Shown piece after piece: positions 14,501 to 25,732 of a DNA stretch of 64,000 nt (its first letter is position 1; each line of letters starts with the position of its first letter). Position numbers and translations under genes: made by a program. The notes beneath the pieces were generated by a model. The model saw nothing but the letters and a program-made list of their open reading frames with translations, was not told where the DNA came from and ran no database searches. Location of the stretch: positions 22,940,001-23,004,000 of the forward strand of contig NC_046679.1 of NCBI RefSeq assembly GCF_009870125.1. Direction: 5' to 3'. Source of the DNA: Drosophila pseudoobscura. Lineage: Eukaryota > Arthropoda > Insecta > Diptera > Drosophilidae.

Positions 14501-17500
14501 AACAGCTAATGGGCCATTAAATCCTTGGTCCTAACACCTATTAGGAATCCAATTTCAATTTGCTAATCCTCTTACGTCAGGCCATGTGTGGAATATATTA
14601 ATTTTTGGATCGGGAAACAAGGAGATTGCTCCTCCACAGCTGTCTCCCCGCTTGATCTAGCGCTGGCCAATCAAGGAAAGTGCTTTGTCAGTTTGATTCC
14701 AAACGAAGCCAAGGAACCCCAATCCACCCAGGCCACAGGCCACAGGACTCAGGACACACAATCTATCAGAGTGTGAAATGTTCCGCAAGGAGTGCCAAAA
14801 TGTTATTAAACCCTCTCTGTTCTCTCCATTTGAATATTTTATGGCTCTGATGCATATGTATACTCGTCGTATAGAAATGTAAACCCAGATATTAAGGACA
14901 ACAAATTTGTTGGCAAACGACCAAAATGCTTTTGCGGCTTTTGCGGCGCATAAATCGAACGAACAGAACCCAAACAGAATTGGGCGTGGTCCGGACAGGA
15001 CATGGCGTGGTCCGGACAGGACATCCTATTAAATAAAGATACTCGTAAAAGCCCTAAAAAGATAAAACGAATGGCCATATGCGGCAGTTTTTCGCAGTTT
15101 CCGTTTTCAATGTGATACGAAATAATCAGTAAAAATAAATACAAATAAAATAAAAGCTCGCAGGGAGAACAAAGGAAATCACTGATGCATTCGTTATGAG
15201 TGGAATTCAGTTTAAATTTTTGCCAAAGAGTTCCCGGTGCTACAACCAGAAATCCCCCATTTGTCGGAACTGGAAACGCCTTCAATTGAACAATATTTGC
15301 AGTTTAGAAGCCTGTAGAAGCGGCTAGAACATCTCTTTTACTTTGAAAGAATAAATCTCGGAGAAATTAAATCGGTTTATTCCCAATAAATATTCAACTA
15401 TTTCAGCCTCATATTTATCTTATTTTCCAGCAAATAGCGAAATAATATTTAAGCGCTCATTAAAGCTCCTCCTTTTTGTGAAACAAAACCCCAAAAACCG
15501 AACCGAAAACCAACAGCAAAATGAAAACCCCAAAAACCGACAGAAACCGACAGCAAATCCATGTCATGGAGGCCACAATTAAATTTTCATTTTAGTTTTC
15601 CCATTCAGCTGTCGACGAAGCAAACCCGAGCCGAACTCCCCAATGGCCCCCCACAGAGCTCACAGCGAAAAACTTTGTTATAACCCTGTTAATGCAATTT
15701 ATGGCACTTGCCACTTGCCACTTGCCACTTACCACAAATGCAATTTACAGGCTCGAAAAACTAAAATGTTATTTGCCAAATTTTCGAACAATTGTTGTGC
15801 CAATTCTGGGAGGGACATTTTTAATTAATTCGACAAACAAGAGAAAAATGATGACAAGAGCCACAAGAGCATGGATGCAGATACATCAGGGTAGAATGGA
15901 GGACATTTTCCCAGGAGATGCAGTGTACGAAAGACCCTTGTTGGGGGACACAGCCACGCCCATAGCACTTTTATGGGGCTACTCCCCAGAAGCATTTATC
16001 TTTTAAGGGCAATTCCTGTCCTCCGCCTCTTGGCCGGCTACAAAACAAACCAATTAACTTTGGCGACTTCTAGAGGCTGGGAAGAGCGGAAATGGCAAAA
16101 CGACAGGAAGCTTTTCAATGCAAACAAGCCTCTCGCAAAACCCTCGCCATTTCCCCATTCCTCCCCCCCCCCCATATGCCAAAAGTTGGCCCACAATTGT
16201 CGGCTGTTCAATTTGTCGCTGTGTCGAGAGGAGGAAGCAACAGCAGCGGTGGCATAGCCAGGGCCAGTGGCAGTGGCAGCCAGCAGGAACTACAAGAGGC
16301 AGGTGAGGGAGCTGCACATGCGGGCGCTTCCAATCCCCGTGTCATAGCCGGCATTGTCCTTGCCTATTGAGTGGGGCCTCTAGCCCTAACCCTAACCCTA
16401 AGCCCCCCCGCATTGATATTGCTGCCAAGTCGCTGAGCTGCGGGCTCTCCGGTCCTCGAATGGCAAACTTTCTTCGGTAACCAGAAAAGTTGAGAATGTC
16501 TTTTCAAAGAGCTCTGGAGTTTAGACGAAAATATGTTTTGGTTCGGAATAAGTTTTTGGCAAGTACGTAATGCTTGTTGAATGGAAAAAAGGTTTATTAC
16601 TACGACACTGACTCTGAGGATGTGTCCATAAATAGAAGGAATTGGCAATGTCTTAGATATAGAATGAAAAGCTAGCCTACCAAAAACGATCGTATACTCC
16701 GAAAGCGAGGAATTCTGGGACTAGGAATACACTATGCGATGATTGTGAATTATCCAAAAAGTAAGCCAAGAAATCAAATCAATGCCTTCTAGCCAATGGA
16801 AATCGTCTGTTCATTGAGATCTTTGATGATACAAGTTTCTGCAATTGTCTCCCCTTCAACTCCCGACAAAGAACCCCGACATTGTACAATAAATGCCTCA
16901 ATTATTTGCGTCATAATTTAATAAAGTTCTCGGAGAATGCTCTGCAGTGCTCCAGTGTTCCTGCGCTATCAGCACAACGTTCTCCACGCTGGAAGATAAG
17001 CTTTTAAGAATGTTTGCACACACCAGACAGCCAGGCAGGCAGAGTGCTTTTGTTTGCTAAATATATGAAATGGCGTCAGGATAAGGCATTGAGAGGTGAG
17101 GCTCTTAAGGTAGAGTGCAAAACATTAAACTTTTGGCAGCCGCAAAAGCAAAAATCCCAGAAGTTATTCGCTCCGAGCTCTGGCATTCACGAAAACATTT
17201 CAATTGCAAACATTTTTGGCCACATTCATCTTTGGGAAGTTTACATTTGTAAAGTTTGAGTGCTATTTTTCATGGACCACATGACCGACAAGGTCTGCCA
17301 CATCCTCAGAGGCACAGCCACAGCCACAGCCACATTATCGTTTACAAGCCACACAATCCATTAGGAGCCTTGATTAATAATGCAGTTGTTGACCAAGACC
17401 AGGCCACATACTCGTATTCATTTCTATTTAAGGGCCAACATGCGATGGATATTATGGCTACACCACACAGCGGCGAAGCACCGGGAGAAGGGCGAAAGGG

Positions 17501-20500
17501 TTGCAGGGTGCCTTGGGGGATGGGGTTTCTATTTTTAAAAATGTAACCATGTCAATATATATTACGTATACGCAGTGTACAGTGCACAGCGAAAGAAGTG
17601 CACGTCACAGCAGAAATTGTAACGTGATTGAATTTTTAATACCAGTCGAAGCGGAGCTCAAGGAGAGCTTTTCACGTCGAGTATGGACATGGACCGATGA
17701 TATAAGCACAATGCCATGTGAGAGGTTTGAAGAGCTTTGAGCGGTTGATAATGGAACTGCTTTGATTTTCCGTAACATTTACAAGCGTTTTATTTGGTTT
17801 ACAAAGCCTTTTCCCAGGGCATTGGTCTCAAATATAGGAATTTCCCAGCAATTTATCGCTTGCATAGACATCTACTGCCCTATATAAGTAATACTTTAGC
17901 TTAAATCCATAATAACTAATCAAATCTCCACTGAGAATGATGTATTTTTTGAAAGAGCTTGGCTACAGATCATTTTCCTTGCAAACATATCATGGTACTG
18001 CTTGTCACTGCTTTGCGATGCCTTGTTTTCTCAAAACTGTGCACTGCTTTCAACTGTTTTCCTCTTTAAACCTGATGTACACTTTAATAAATACTGATTT
18101 TCATTTTAAACTGCATTGCCGTGATTAATACTGCTTTGCACTGCTTAGTTTTCCCCTAACCTGCTCCGAATAGATAATCTTCTTATGAATACTGATTTTC
18201 GCTGCTATAAACTATTTTGCACTACTTTGAACTGCTTTCTACCTCTAAACTGCTTCGTATACTTTAATAAAGATATTTAGCCGAGGAATAGCAAACAAAT
18301 ATCAGTAGAAAACCCGTATGACTCTTATTTATCAATATTTTCCAGTGCACTGCTTTCAATACCCGTAGGAAATCATATACCCCTTTTTTAAGTGGCTCTT
18401 TTCTACTGTGCCCTGCCCTATAATTGTTTTATAACAAAGTATTTTTCCATTATCCAAGCAGTAAACTCAAATACAAGCGAGCAACTTCCTAAGCTTAATT
18501 TCACAACTAACTTTCATCCTTTTTGTATCCTCAAAAGCCCAGTCCTCCGCCAGAGTCCTTCCTGCACTTCCACTGGCAATGTCAGTCCTGAAACAGAGGC
18601 GCGACACAAAAAAGTGCTGCCTCCGCCTCCACCAGAAGTGCCTGGGGGCCTGCGCTAAAGCAGAGAAATACCACAAGAGTGGAATGCAGACGGCGAATGG
18701 CATGGCACATACTCGTACATAAAAAAAATAGTTTTGTGTGGAGCAGCACTTTGCAGCACAACATTTACCGAGCATCGGGCAGCGCCTCAAGTGCAACTGG
18801 TTCACAAAAAGGTTAGTCCAGAGAGAAACCACAACCCCCAGCCCCCCATCTGTGAGCTGCAACCCCCCAAAACAATGGCCACCGTTCTGTTGTAGTTGTT
18901 GCCCTGAAACATTTCCACTCCTTGCTTGTTGAAGCCTTTGAAATGTGTCTGCACTAGAGAGGAGAGAGGCGGAGGCACAGGCTGGGGCTGGTGCTCGGGC
19001 TGGGGCTGTGGCAGAGGTGAGGCTTTTGGGCGTATCCACTTCAATGGTAGGCAGAAAAATGCCTAAGCCTTTGCACTAGGCCGGGCTAATGGAGCCAGGA
19101 AGTGGCGCAACAGCAGCGCCAACAATAAGAACAAACAACAAACTACGACAAAATCCATTAACCAACACAGAAACTGAGGGACAGCAAGCAGTGGGAGAGG
19201 AGCGAACGGACAGCAAGCAGTGGGAGAGGAGCGAACGGACAGCAAGCAGCGGGAGAGGAGCGAACGGACAGCAAGCAGTGGGAGAGGAGCGAATGGCGAG
19301 AGCCAGAAACAAAGGAGCAAGCAGGAGTACGACCAAGCGAGGAGGAGGAGACAGAAAGCAGGGTATGGGTAGAGCGAAGAGCAAGTAGTGCAGAAAGATG
19401 TTCAGCTGTTGTCGCGTCCTTGCTCCCAAATGACGACACGACTCGCGACCAACATGCATGTCGTGTCCATGACGCGGCACATCGATGCTCTGCTCTAATT
19501 TGTGTGTTGTGGTTTTGGACTGCTCCCAAAACCAGAAATCCTGCCCATCGTTAATGCGATTTGCGGTCGACAATCAGACATTTGCAGGCCACAGCCACCG
19601 CAGTTCGTAGACCCCAAAATGCTGCACTGCCACTCCCTGGCCGCCCTGCACCTCCTCTTTCGTCCACTGAAAAATAGCCAAGAATCAGGAGAAATCTATG
19701 CCATGTTTTATTTTGGTGGTCCTGGGGGCTGGGGCAAGAGAACGGATGTGCAGCATCTGCCCCGTGCAGCACCATCCACTTTCCACTTGCCACTGCAACT
19801 GCTGCTGCTGCTGCTGCCGCTTCTGTTGATTTCTGTGCCTCTTGTTTGCCAGAGGAAACACCGAAAAAATGTGCTTCATTCTCTGGCCGAATGCCAAACA
19901 AACTGCCAGCCACGCCTTCTTCTGCGCAGGGCCCCTTGTCGCATAAGTTGCCCCCAGACTCCGCACAGAGTGGAGGAGTACACTCCTCGATTCCACTTCT
20001 TTATCAGTCTCCGACTCCGCTCCGCAGTTCCTCCGACTGTGAAGCCACTCTGTATCATTTTTTCGAGTTTACATTTAATTAAAAGTAGCTTTTCATATAC
20101 ATATTTTCCCGTTTGCACGTGAAGCTGTTTGTTCCAAAAGGGAGGATGTATACTGGAGGGAATGGAGGGAGGGGCACTTGTGCAATTTCCATTTAACGGA
20201 TGACTTCCGCTTCGGCAGGTGCTTCCTGTGTGAAATGGAAGATAGCTCCGACGCGAAGGGAAACTGTCTGCACAGATAGACATTCTGGCAATCCAATAAG
20301 GGATGGAATTTTCATTTTCATATTACATTAACTTTATGAATAAAGTGGCTAAACGAACACTTGTACACTTTTTGAGCTGCATTCATTTGTGGAAGTGAGT
20401 TTCCAGCTTACTTCCTTTGGACTCTTCTTGGACTCACCTGCACTTGAAACATGGTAACCGAATCATCCAGCATTTGTATGCGGACGGTGAGCTTCTTGCC

Positions 20501-20704
20501 GCCGCGATGCCTGGGCGTTGAGGGGGTGCCGTCCACACCGGAGGGTGTGCTCAGCGAATGGGTCATCCGACCGCCGGGCAGACCTCCTGCCGGGCCACCG
20601 CCAGAGGCCAGGTCATAGTGACGGCCACCGCCGCCGCCGCCGCCGCTGCCACCGCCACCGCCTCCGGTGGATCGCGAGGCCGTGCCCATGTCGGCGAGGG
20701 ACAT
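1..20704 (-). CDS. Giant FERM-domain protein (FARP/FRMD7/band 4.1 class), 10 coding exons, 3' end outside window
   Basis: Spliced model, high to low coordinate: 20704-20438, 13476-13244, 13183-12962, 12885-12642, 12580-12420, 12345-12271, 10631-10525, 10228-10113, 10058-9788, 8585-1. All junctions have GT/AG and all phases agree, giving 3,427 codons to the window edge with no stop. The start ATG (20704) follows ACAAA, a good fly context. Residues 1-69 are Gly/Ser-rich. The ubiquitin-like FERM lobe begins near residue 70 (KLTVRIQMLDD). Middle and C lobes follow to about residue 345 (DYFGLEY, YLFCLQIKRDLA, WAKIRKISFKRKRFLVKL). A FERM-adjacent motif lies at about 368-395 (SRGSSFRYSGKTQKQ). These blocks resemble vertebrate FARP1/2 and FRMD7, known from family knowledge to link membranes and cytoskeleton. 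No RhoGEF or PH domain is visible in the part seen. The rest is a very long Ser/Lys/Glu-rich, probably disordered tail. I do not assign a symbol. Confidence 0.9.
5185..5247 (-). repeat. (Ser-Pro-Lys)7 coding array in the FERM protein tail
   Basis: Seven consecutive SPK tripeptides (residues about 1679-1699) are flanked by KPK and KA. The codons differ between copies (TCG/TCT/TCC/TCA for Ser, CCC/CCA for Pro, AAG/AAA for Lys), so the array is not a fresh microsatellite slip and may be under protein-level selection. SPK is a minimal proline-directed kinase site with a following basic residue, as in neurofilament KSP repeats and histone H1 tails. That functional reading is inference. Confidence 0.85.
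8586..9787 (-). other. Intron 9 of the FERM gene
   Basis: This 1.2 kb AT-rich intron has donor GTGAGT at 9787 and acceptor GCAG at 8586. It splits one Gly codon (one base left of the junction, two right). I see no ORF, repeat or RNA gene in it. Confidence 0.8.
10632..12270 (-). other. Intron 6 of the FERM gene, T-rich with CA and TA runs
   Basis: This is a 1.64 kb intron between the FERM-adjacent exon and the next tail exon. It holds a T/TTTAG-rich stretch (10690-10805), a CA run (11437-11465), a TA run (about 12014-12035) and a GAAC/CGAT-rich patch (11878-11940). No coding exon was recognised inside it. Confidence 0.75.
14983..15024. repeat. Perfect 2 x 21 bp tandem repeat
   Basis: Two head-to-tail identical 21-mers begin GGCGTGGTCC and end GGACAT. 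The repeat lies inside intron 1 of the FERM gene. No function is evident. Confidence 0.9.
16384..16401. repeat. (CCCTAA)3 tract
   Basis: Three perfect CCCTAA units sit just left of a short C run. This is the vertebrate-type telomere hexamer, which flies do not use at chromosome ends, so it is most likely an ordinary microsatellite. Confidence 0.85.
17990..18360. repeat. Degenerate CTGCTTT-type interspersed repeat
   Basis: Variants of ACTGCTTT/ACTGCTTG, with ATACTGATTTTC and ACTTTAATAAA companions, recur about a dozen times over 370 bp. This gives an imperfect higher-order repeat. It lies in intron 1 of the FERM gene, and its unit boundaries are blurred. Confidence 0.55.
19182..19297. repeat. 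29 bp minisatellite, 4 copies
   Basis: Four head-to-tail 29-bp units begin CAGCAAGCAG and end near GCGAACGGA, at 19182, 19211, 19240 and 19269. Unit 3 has C for T in CAGTGGG, and unit 4 ends GAATGGC. Apparent ORFs with repeating Ser-Glu-Arg or Cys-Pro-Phe peptides are by-products of this array. Confidence 0.92.
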
Positions 20705-22733
20705 TTTGTAGACGAGAATTTTGGGGGATTACGGCTGGAATAAGACTCGGTTGACTCCGATCTGTGGCATAGATCGAGGGTCTGTCTGCTGTCTGCCGCC
20801 CTCTTTGGCTCTGTCTGTTGTCTCTTGTCTTCTTTAGGAGTTTCTTTTAAATGCTTTAAACATGGAATGCTACTGGGGGTTTCTTCGTTTGTTTGTATTT
20901 CGTTTCGTTAATTGAATTTCAGCTGTCTCTTCGCTTCTGTTTTTTTTTTTTATCTGCCTCTGTATCTGTATCTTTATCTGTGTCTGTGTGCTTTAATTCG
21001 ATTTCATTTCGTATCCAGAAAAGAACAATAACAGAACAAATTGGAAGCTATAACGCCACACACCACACACACACACACAAGCACACGTTCTCACATGTGT
21101 TTCACATTTGCCATGTCTGCGGGTGCGGATTCGGACTCGAATTCGAATTCGGATACGTTCTGGTGCGTTCCGACGATGCCTCTTGACTTCCCTCTGGCAT
21201 TATTCGCGCAGAGAGCCAAAGATATATATTCGTTTCGTTTTGAAATCGGCTTTACGGCGTTCAGCATGTGCTTGGGCCACTCGTGGATTTCCTCATCTCA
21301 GTTCTTCCTCGGACTGGCCATCGTTTTCCTATCAAGATTGAGAGAGAAAATATGTTAGTCGTAATCGTAAGTGCAGTGGAAAAGATGGAAATTCATAAGC
21401 TCTTCGGCTTGGATTATCAGTGGGTTCTGTTCTGCTGGTTTATGTGGCTAAAATATGGGACAAGGCATTATGAGGCTTCTACATATATAAAGAGAAACTT
21501 TTATACGCGTCATGTGGCAGCACCCCTCGGTCGATATGCGTTTTTGCAAGAAAGCAACCCCTGGGCTACTGGATGTGGCAGCCATTGCATCAGCGAGAGC
21601 CCATGGAGCCCATGTTTTGAATAGTTCTTATATTTTTACCAAAGAACACCCACTTCTCCACTTTTCCTTTCCCATTTTCCAGCCCATATCTCACGATCTT
21701 CCACGGACAAATCTCATTAGATTTCCAATAAATCACAATCATGGCCATGTTTTCTTTTTGACATATTTCCAAAGCCCTATATCTCAGGATCGTGAAGTTT
21801 CAAAAGAAATCGAAATAATCGTCTTGGAAATGTATCAAACGCCTTGCCAAAAGTGGGCGTGGACCCACTCAGAGACAGACTTCACAAGACAGAGTCTTGG
21901 ATGGAAAACCATTCCTCAGGCCTCGCACAATAAGATGACAGTCGACAGTGGGCGAGCATCTCTCGCTGGGGCTGGGGGGCTGGGGGGCTGGGCCGAAACC
22001 CATTCGACTATTGAGAAATTAAAAGCACATAAAAAACAGCCAAAACAATGACCCAAATAAATGCCTGTCGGGGGAATTATTTAAAACATTAAAAGCCCAT
22101 AAAAATGGGAAATTGGGGAAATATGGAAAGAAGAAAATTAGGGAAAACACCTGTGAAAAAATAAATAGGCTTATCACGACGAGGGGGCCCAAATGGAATG
22201 GAAGTGGAATTGGATGTGGAAGTACGAGTGTAACTTCTGGTTTGCCGCCGAATCAGGTTTGATGCGGCACCGCCTACCCACGTGGCGGCTGCCGGCCCAC
22301 GCGTTGGATCGCATCCGAGAAAAGAAACTTCCAGCCCACATACAAAAGCAGTCTTAGAGATGCAGATAGATTGAGGACTGGGGATGGGAGCTCTGAGCTT
22401 GGCGCCCAATTACTATGTGGGACGCGAGACGAGAAGCGTTTTCATAGAAGCGAAATATAATAATAAAATATGGGAAAATTATGAACAAGAAGTCGTCTTC
22501 CAAGCCACACCGTCCTCCTGTCCGCTCTGTGTCCATTTATTTATGGTTTTGTGGCTCGTAAATTTAAATGCGAACGTGGCCAAACGGCGGGCTGTCAATT
22601 TGCAAAAGACGGAGAGAGATACACACAGGATGCCCCCAGTCGCCAGTCACTTCCATGCGGTTGAATGGGGCGTGAAATGTGTGAATTTACGATGCGATAT
22701 GAGAATACTCGTATCTTGTCCGCCACCAGAGTC

Positions 22734-22754
22734 GGGGGGGGGGGGGGGGGGGGG
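22734..22754. repeat. G21 homopolymer
   Basis: An uninterrupted run of 21 G on the plus strand. It could form a quadruplex. Length calls in such runs are unreliable, so the exact count may be a sequencing artefact. Confidence 0.85.
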
Positions 22755-25231
22755 CGATGATAACCACGGAGACAAGCGTTGACATCGTTCAATGACCCAC
22801 AGAGATGATCTTCATTCACTGAGAAGGTTCTGATAACAAAATACATATACTCCAGAGACCGTTAGGGACAGGGAGACTGAAAAACTCTCTTTCTCCTTCT
22901 CTCTGTGAAGTTGTGGCTTTTCTGTTCGCATAAGTCACGTTTTGTCATAAATAACACACAAATGATTATCATGTGGCCTCTTCAAGCACATTTCTACAGA
23001 TAAAATGCGGGCAGTGCTCTCCGCCTTTTGTCTTTTGGCGAATTCTGAGATGATTAATGTGGAAGAGACCACCTAAAATCCTTGGAACAGATGGAAAATG
23101 AGAAGACTTTGAAGTCTCCTTTGAAGGAGAGTTCTAGCATTCGAATACATTTGAAACTCCTTCTGTTCTTTGTGGCCTTTCAATCGCTTGCCATCGATTT
23201 GGTCTCAATCTTTGGTGGACCACTTCTCTTCTCCGTTGATCCTTAATCATAAAAGACCCACACACTCGCACTGAGAGAACACCTTAAACGGCAGCGGCAT
23301 CAAGACGTTGCCGCAATATTAATGATGCTCGACAATTTATGGACAAGTCGCTAGAAGCGGTCTCTGGCAGCCACTGGTCTCCGGTCCGGTCTCTCTGGGA
23401 GCACTGAAAGCAGTGCTAGAATGGGGTTACAGTACCGCTTGATGAGCCACCAACTTGGGCCACAGCAAGGCTATATCTATGTCCACTCGTATCTGTTGGC
23501 CTTATTGGCCGGCCTGGCATACTCTTCGGCATTCCATAAACTTCAGATTGGCGAATGATGTGCTCTGTGGCTGCTGGCTGTCCCCTGTGGCTGGGCTCCA
23601 AAACTGGAGGCATGAAGAAGTTTTTAACCAGTTTCCACAAGAGTATCCCCACCCCCCCTCTCTCTCTCTCTCTCTCCTTTTGTATCCGTGTGACCCAAAA
23701 AATGTTGTGTGTGTGTCCCCATCAAAGTTTTATGACTTTTATATACTATGGAGTGACATAAATTCATGGCTCTTTAATTAAGTTTCCGCCTGCCATTTTG
23801 CCATTTTGCCATTCTGGCACTTTGGGTGTCTCTCCGTTGGCTAAGGTCGGGAAAAGGGCGTGGTTTTCCCTGCTTTTGAATGCATTTCATGGAATTTTAT
23901 TTGCCTACACATCTGAGAATTCGTTCAAAGTATTTTCCACACAAAATATTCCATTAACAATGAAGTTTTCCATAGGAAAAACTTTCCACAAACTCTTTTC
24001 TAATTTCTACAGAATTGTTTTGTATTTTCTATATATTTAGAGATTTCCTTTAGGAATTTCTCAATTCCCTCCCCAGTTCCCCCCTAATATTTCATCATAA
24101 ATCATCTCCACTGCCTCTATATATACAAATCCATCATATTGGATATTGGATCCCAAATAATTGACAATATCAATTCGAAATGTCAATAATAATTTATCTT
24201 TGAATTGCTTATAGAAGAGTTTTCCCCCTCCACTCCACTCCACTCCTCTCCAATGCCCTGCCTTTAGTTCGTTTTTGTCATCGTTTAAATTGAAACAATC
24301 TCAATCTCTCTGCTCTGGAGGCATATTTGTATCTGTGATGGCAAATGCATCTCAATTAAAATGTATCTCGAGCATCTTTCATAATTCCGCTGCCAAACGA
24401 GAAGATGAATCACTTGGGGCCGTTTCCATTCCAAGAAATATGTACATCAGGCCAAAGCCCCTGCCCTGCCGAAAGAACAACAATTGTTGTGGTTGGGATG
24501 TTTGTATAGGGCCAAAAGCCAGAGCGAAAGATATAGTAGATATTCTTCTTTACAGCCCACATGGTGGCTGCAACTCCATCTGTCTGTCTGGCTGTGTTTA
24601 TAAATAAAATGCACCGAACAGAGAGTGTATTTTATGTGTGTGCCCGAGCCTGAATATAAAAGGATGCACTCCGCCGTCTGACGTTCCGATGGACGTTCCT
24701 CAGATGTGCTACTGCTTGCTGCCGGCGAGTGCATTTCAAAGTCAACTCTGCACTGCACAGCACTGCCATGCACTGCCTTTAGTGCAGTTCATTAAAATAT
24801 TTATTTAAAGTTTCCCCCGCAACGGAGCCTCGACCAGCAACCAGGAACAGCACCATCATCCCATCAGTTGCTCTTTTTTTATACGACTCGAAGACTCTTT
24901 GTTTATCATTGGATTATATATACAGTGCAGGCACACACACAGAGAGAGTCCTCTCTGCACATGTGTGTCCCTTCATCGTCTGGTCTTTTTTGTACTTGTC
25001 AGCGGATAATATTCCACAGAATCTGCATCTCTTAATTGCTATCTGGCTCTGGCAGGCATCGTCCTATGGCGAACCTTTGTTCGCCATAAGAAGTACTTTA
25101 ATTTTAGTTTTAATGGAACCCAAAGAAGCTGCAAGTGTCTGTCCAGAGGTTCCAGACTGCTTTAAAGATATTTTCACCTCAACGACTATAAACAAAAAGA
25201 TTTGCTAATATGCAAAACAAACCACGAACTC

Positions 25232-25300
25232 GTGGGGGAGACGTGGGGGAGACGTGGGGGAGACGTGGGGGAGACGTGGGGGAGACGTGGGGGGGGGGAA
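25232..25300. repeat. 11 bp minisatellite, 5 copies plus a G-rich end
   Basis: Five perfect GTGGGGGAGAC units span 25232-25286. A sixth start follows that runs into a G-rich stretch. Confidence 0.92.
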
Positions 25301-25659
25301 ACCACTCATAAATAGACACAACAAAACGCAATTGAAAATGCCGAACGAAATCAATTAGTATTGTCGTTAGGTAGCTCCACAGATACACCGCAGACACAGC
25401 TCCAGCAAAGATACAGATACATACAAGAGCCCTGCATGAAAAGGGGGAAAATAAATGTCGTTGACAGCCGGACAACACTTTGACTGAACAAACAAGTGGC
25501 TCTGGTTATTGATTAGACAGTCGGGCAGTGGACCCCTCCCCTCCGCCGCCCTTTTTCCATGGCGGACAAGCACTTTCATGGAATTTACAACAAATTATAG
25601 CAATTTGTTGGACAAAGTCAAGATACAGAATGGCAGAATTTGCAAGTAAAAAGAATAAG

Positions 25660-25732
25660 CGGGAGGGAGGCGGGAGGCGGTTGGCAGGAGGCAGGAGGCG
25701 GGAGGCAGGAGGCGGGTGGCAGGAGGCAGTGC
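25660..25732. repeat. GGAGGC-type G-rich minisatellite
   Basis: An imperfect array of GGGAGGC/GGCAGGA units with several G runs on the plus strand. ORFs read through it on both strands give repetitive Gly/Arg or Pro/Ala peptides and are not believed to be coding. Confidence 0.8.

Larger units (their letters stand above)
13477..20437 (-). other. Intron 1 of the FERM gene (about 7 kb)
   Basis: This intron separates the Gly/Ser N-terminal exon from the FERM-core exons, with donor GTGAGT at 20437 and acceptor CAG before 13476. Ribosomal-scale ORFs, tRNAs and transposon ORFs were not seen. It holds several short tandem repeats listed separately (14983, 16384, 17990, 19182). Large first introns in fly genes often carry regulatory DNA, but I cannot point to a specific enhancer. 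Confidence 0.7.

Noticed and set aside
19063..19573. Cys/Pro/Leu-repeat and Ser/Glu/Arg-repeat ORFs
   Set aside because: Generated by the 29-bp minisatellite and flanking biased DNA; they lie in an intron with no splice support.
25232..25286. Regular 11-bp repeat considered as a CRISPR-like array
   Set aside because: Units abut with no spacers in a eukaryotic genome; it is a minisatellite.
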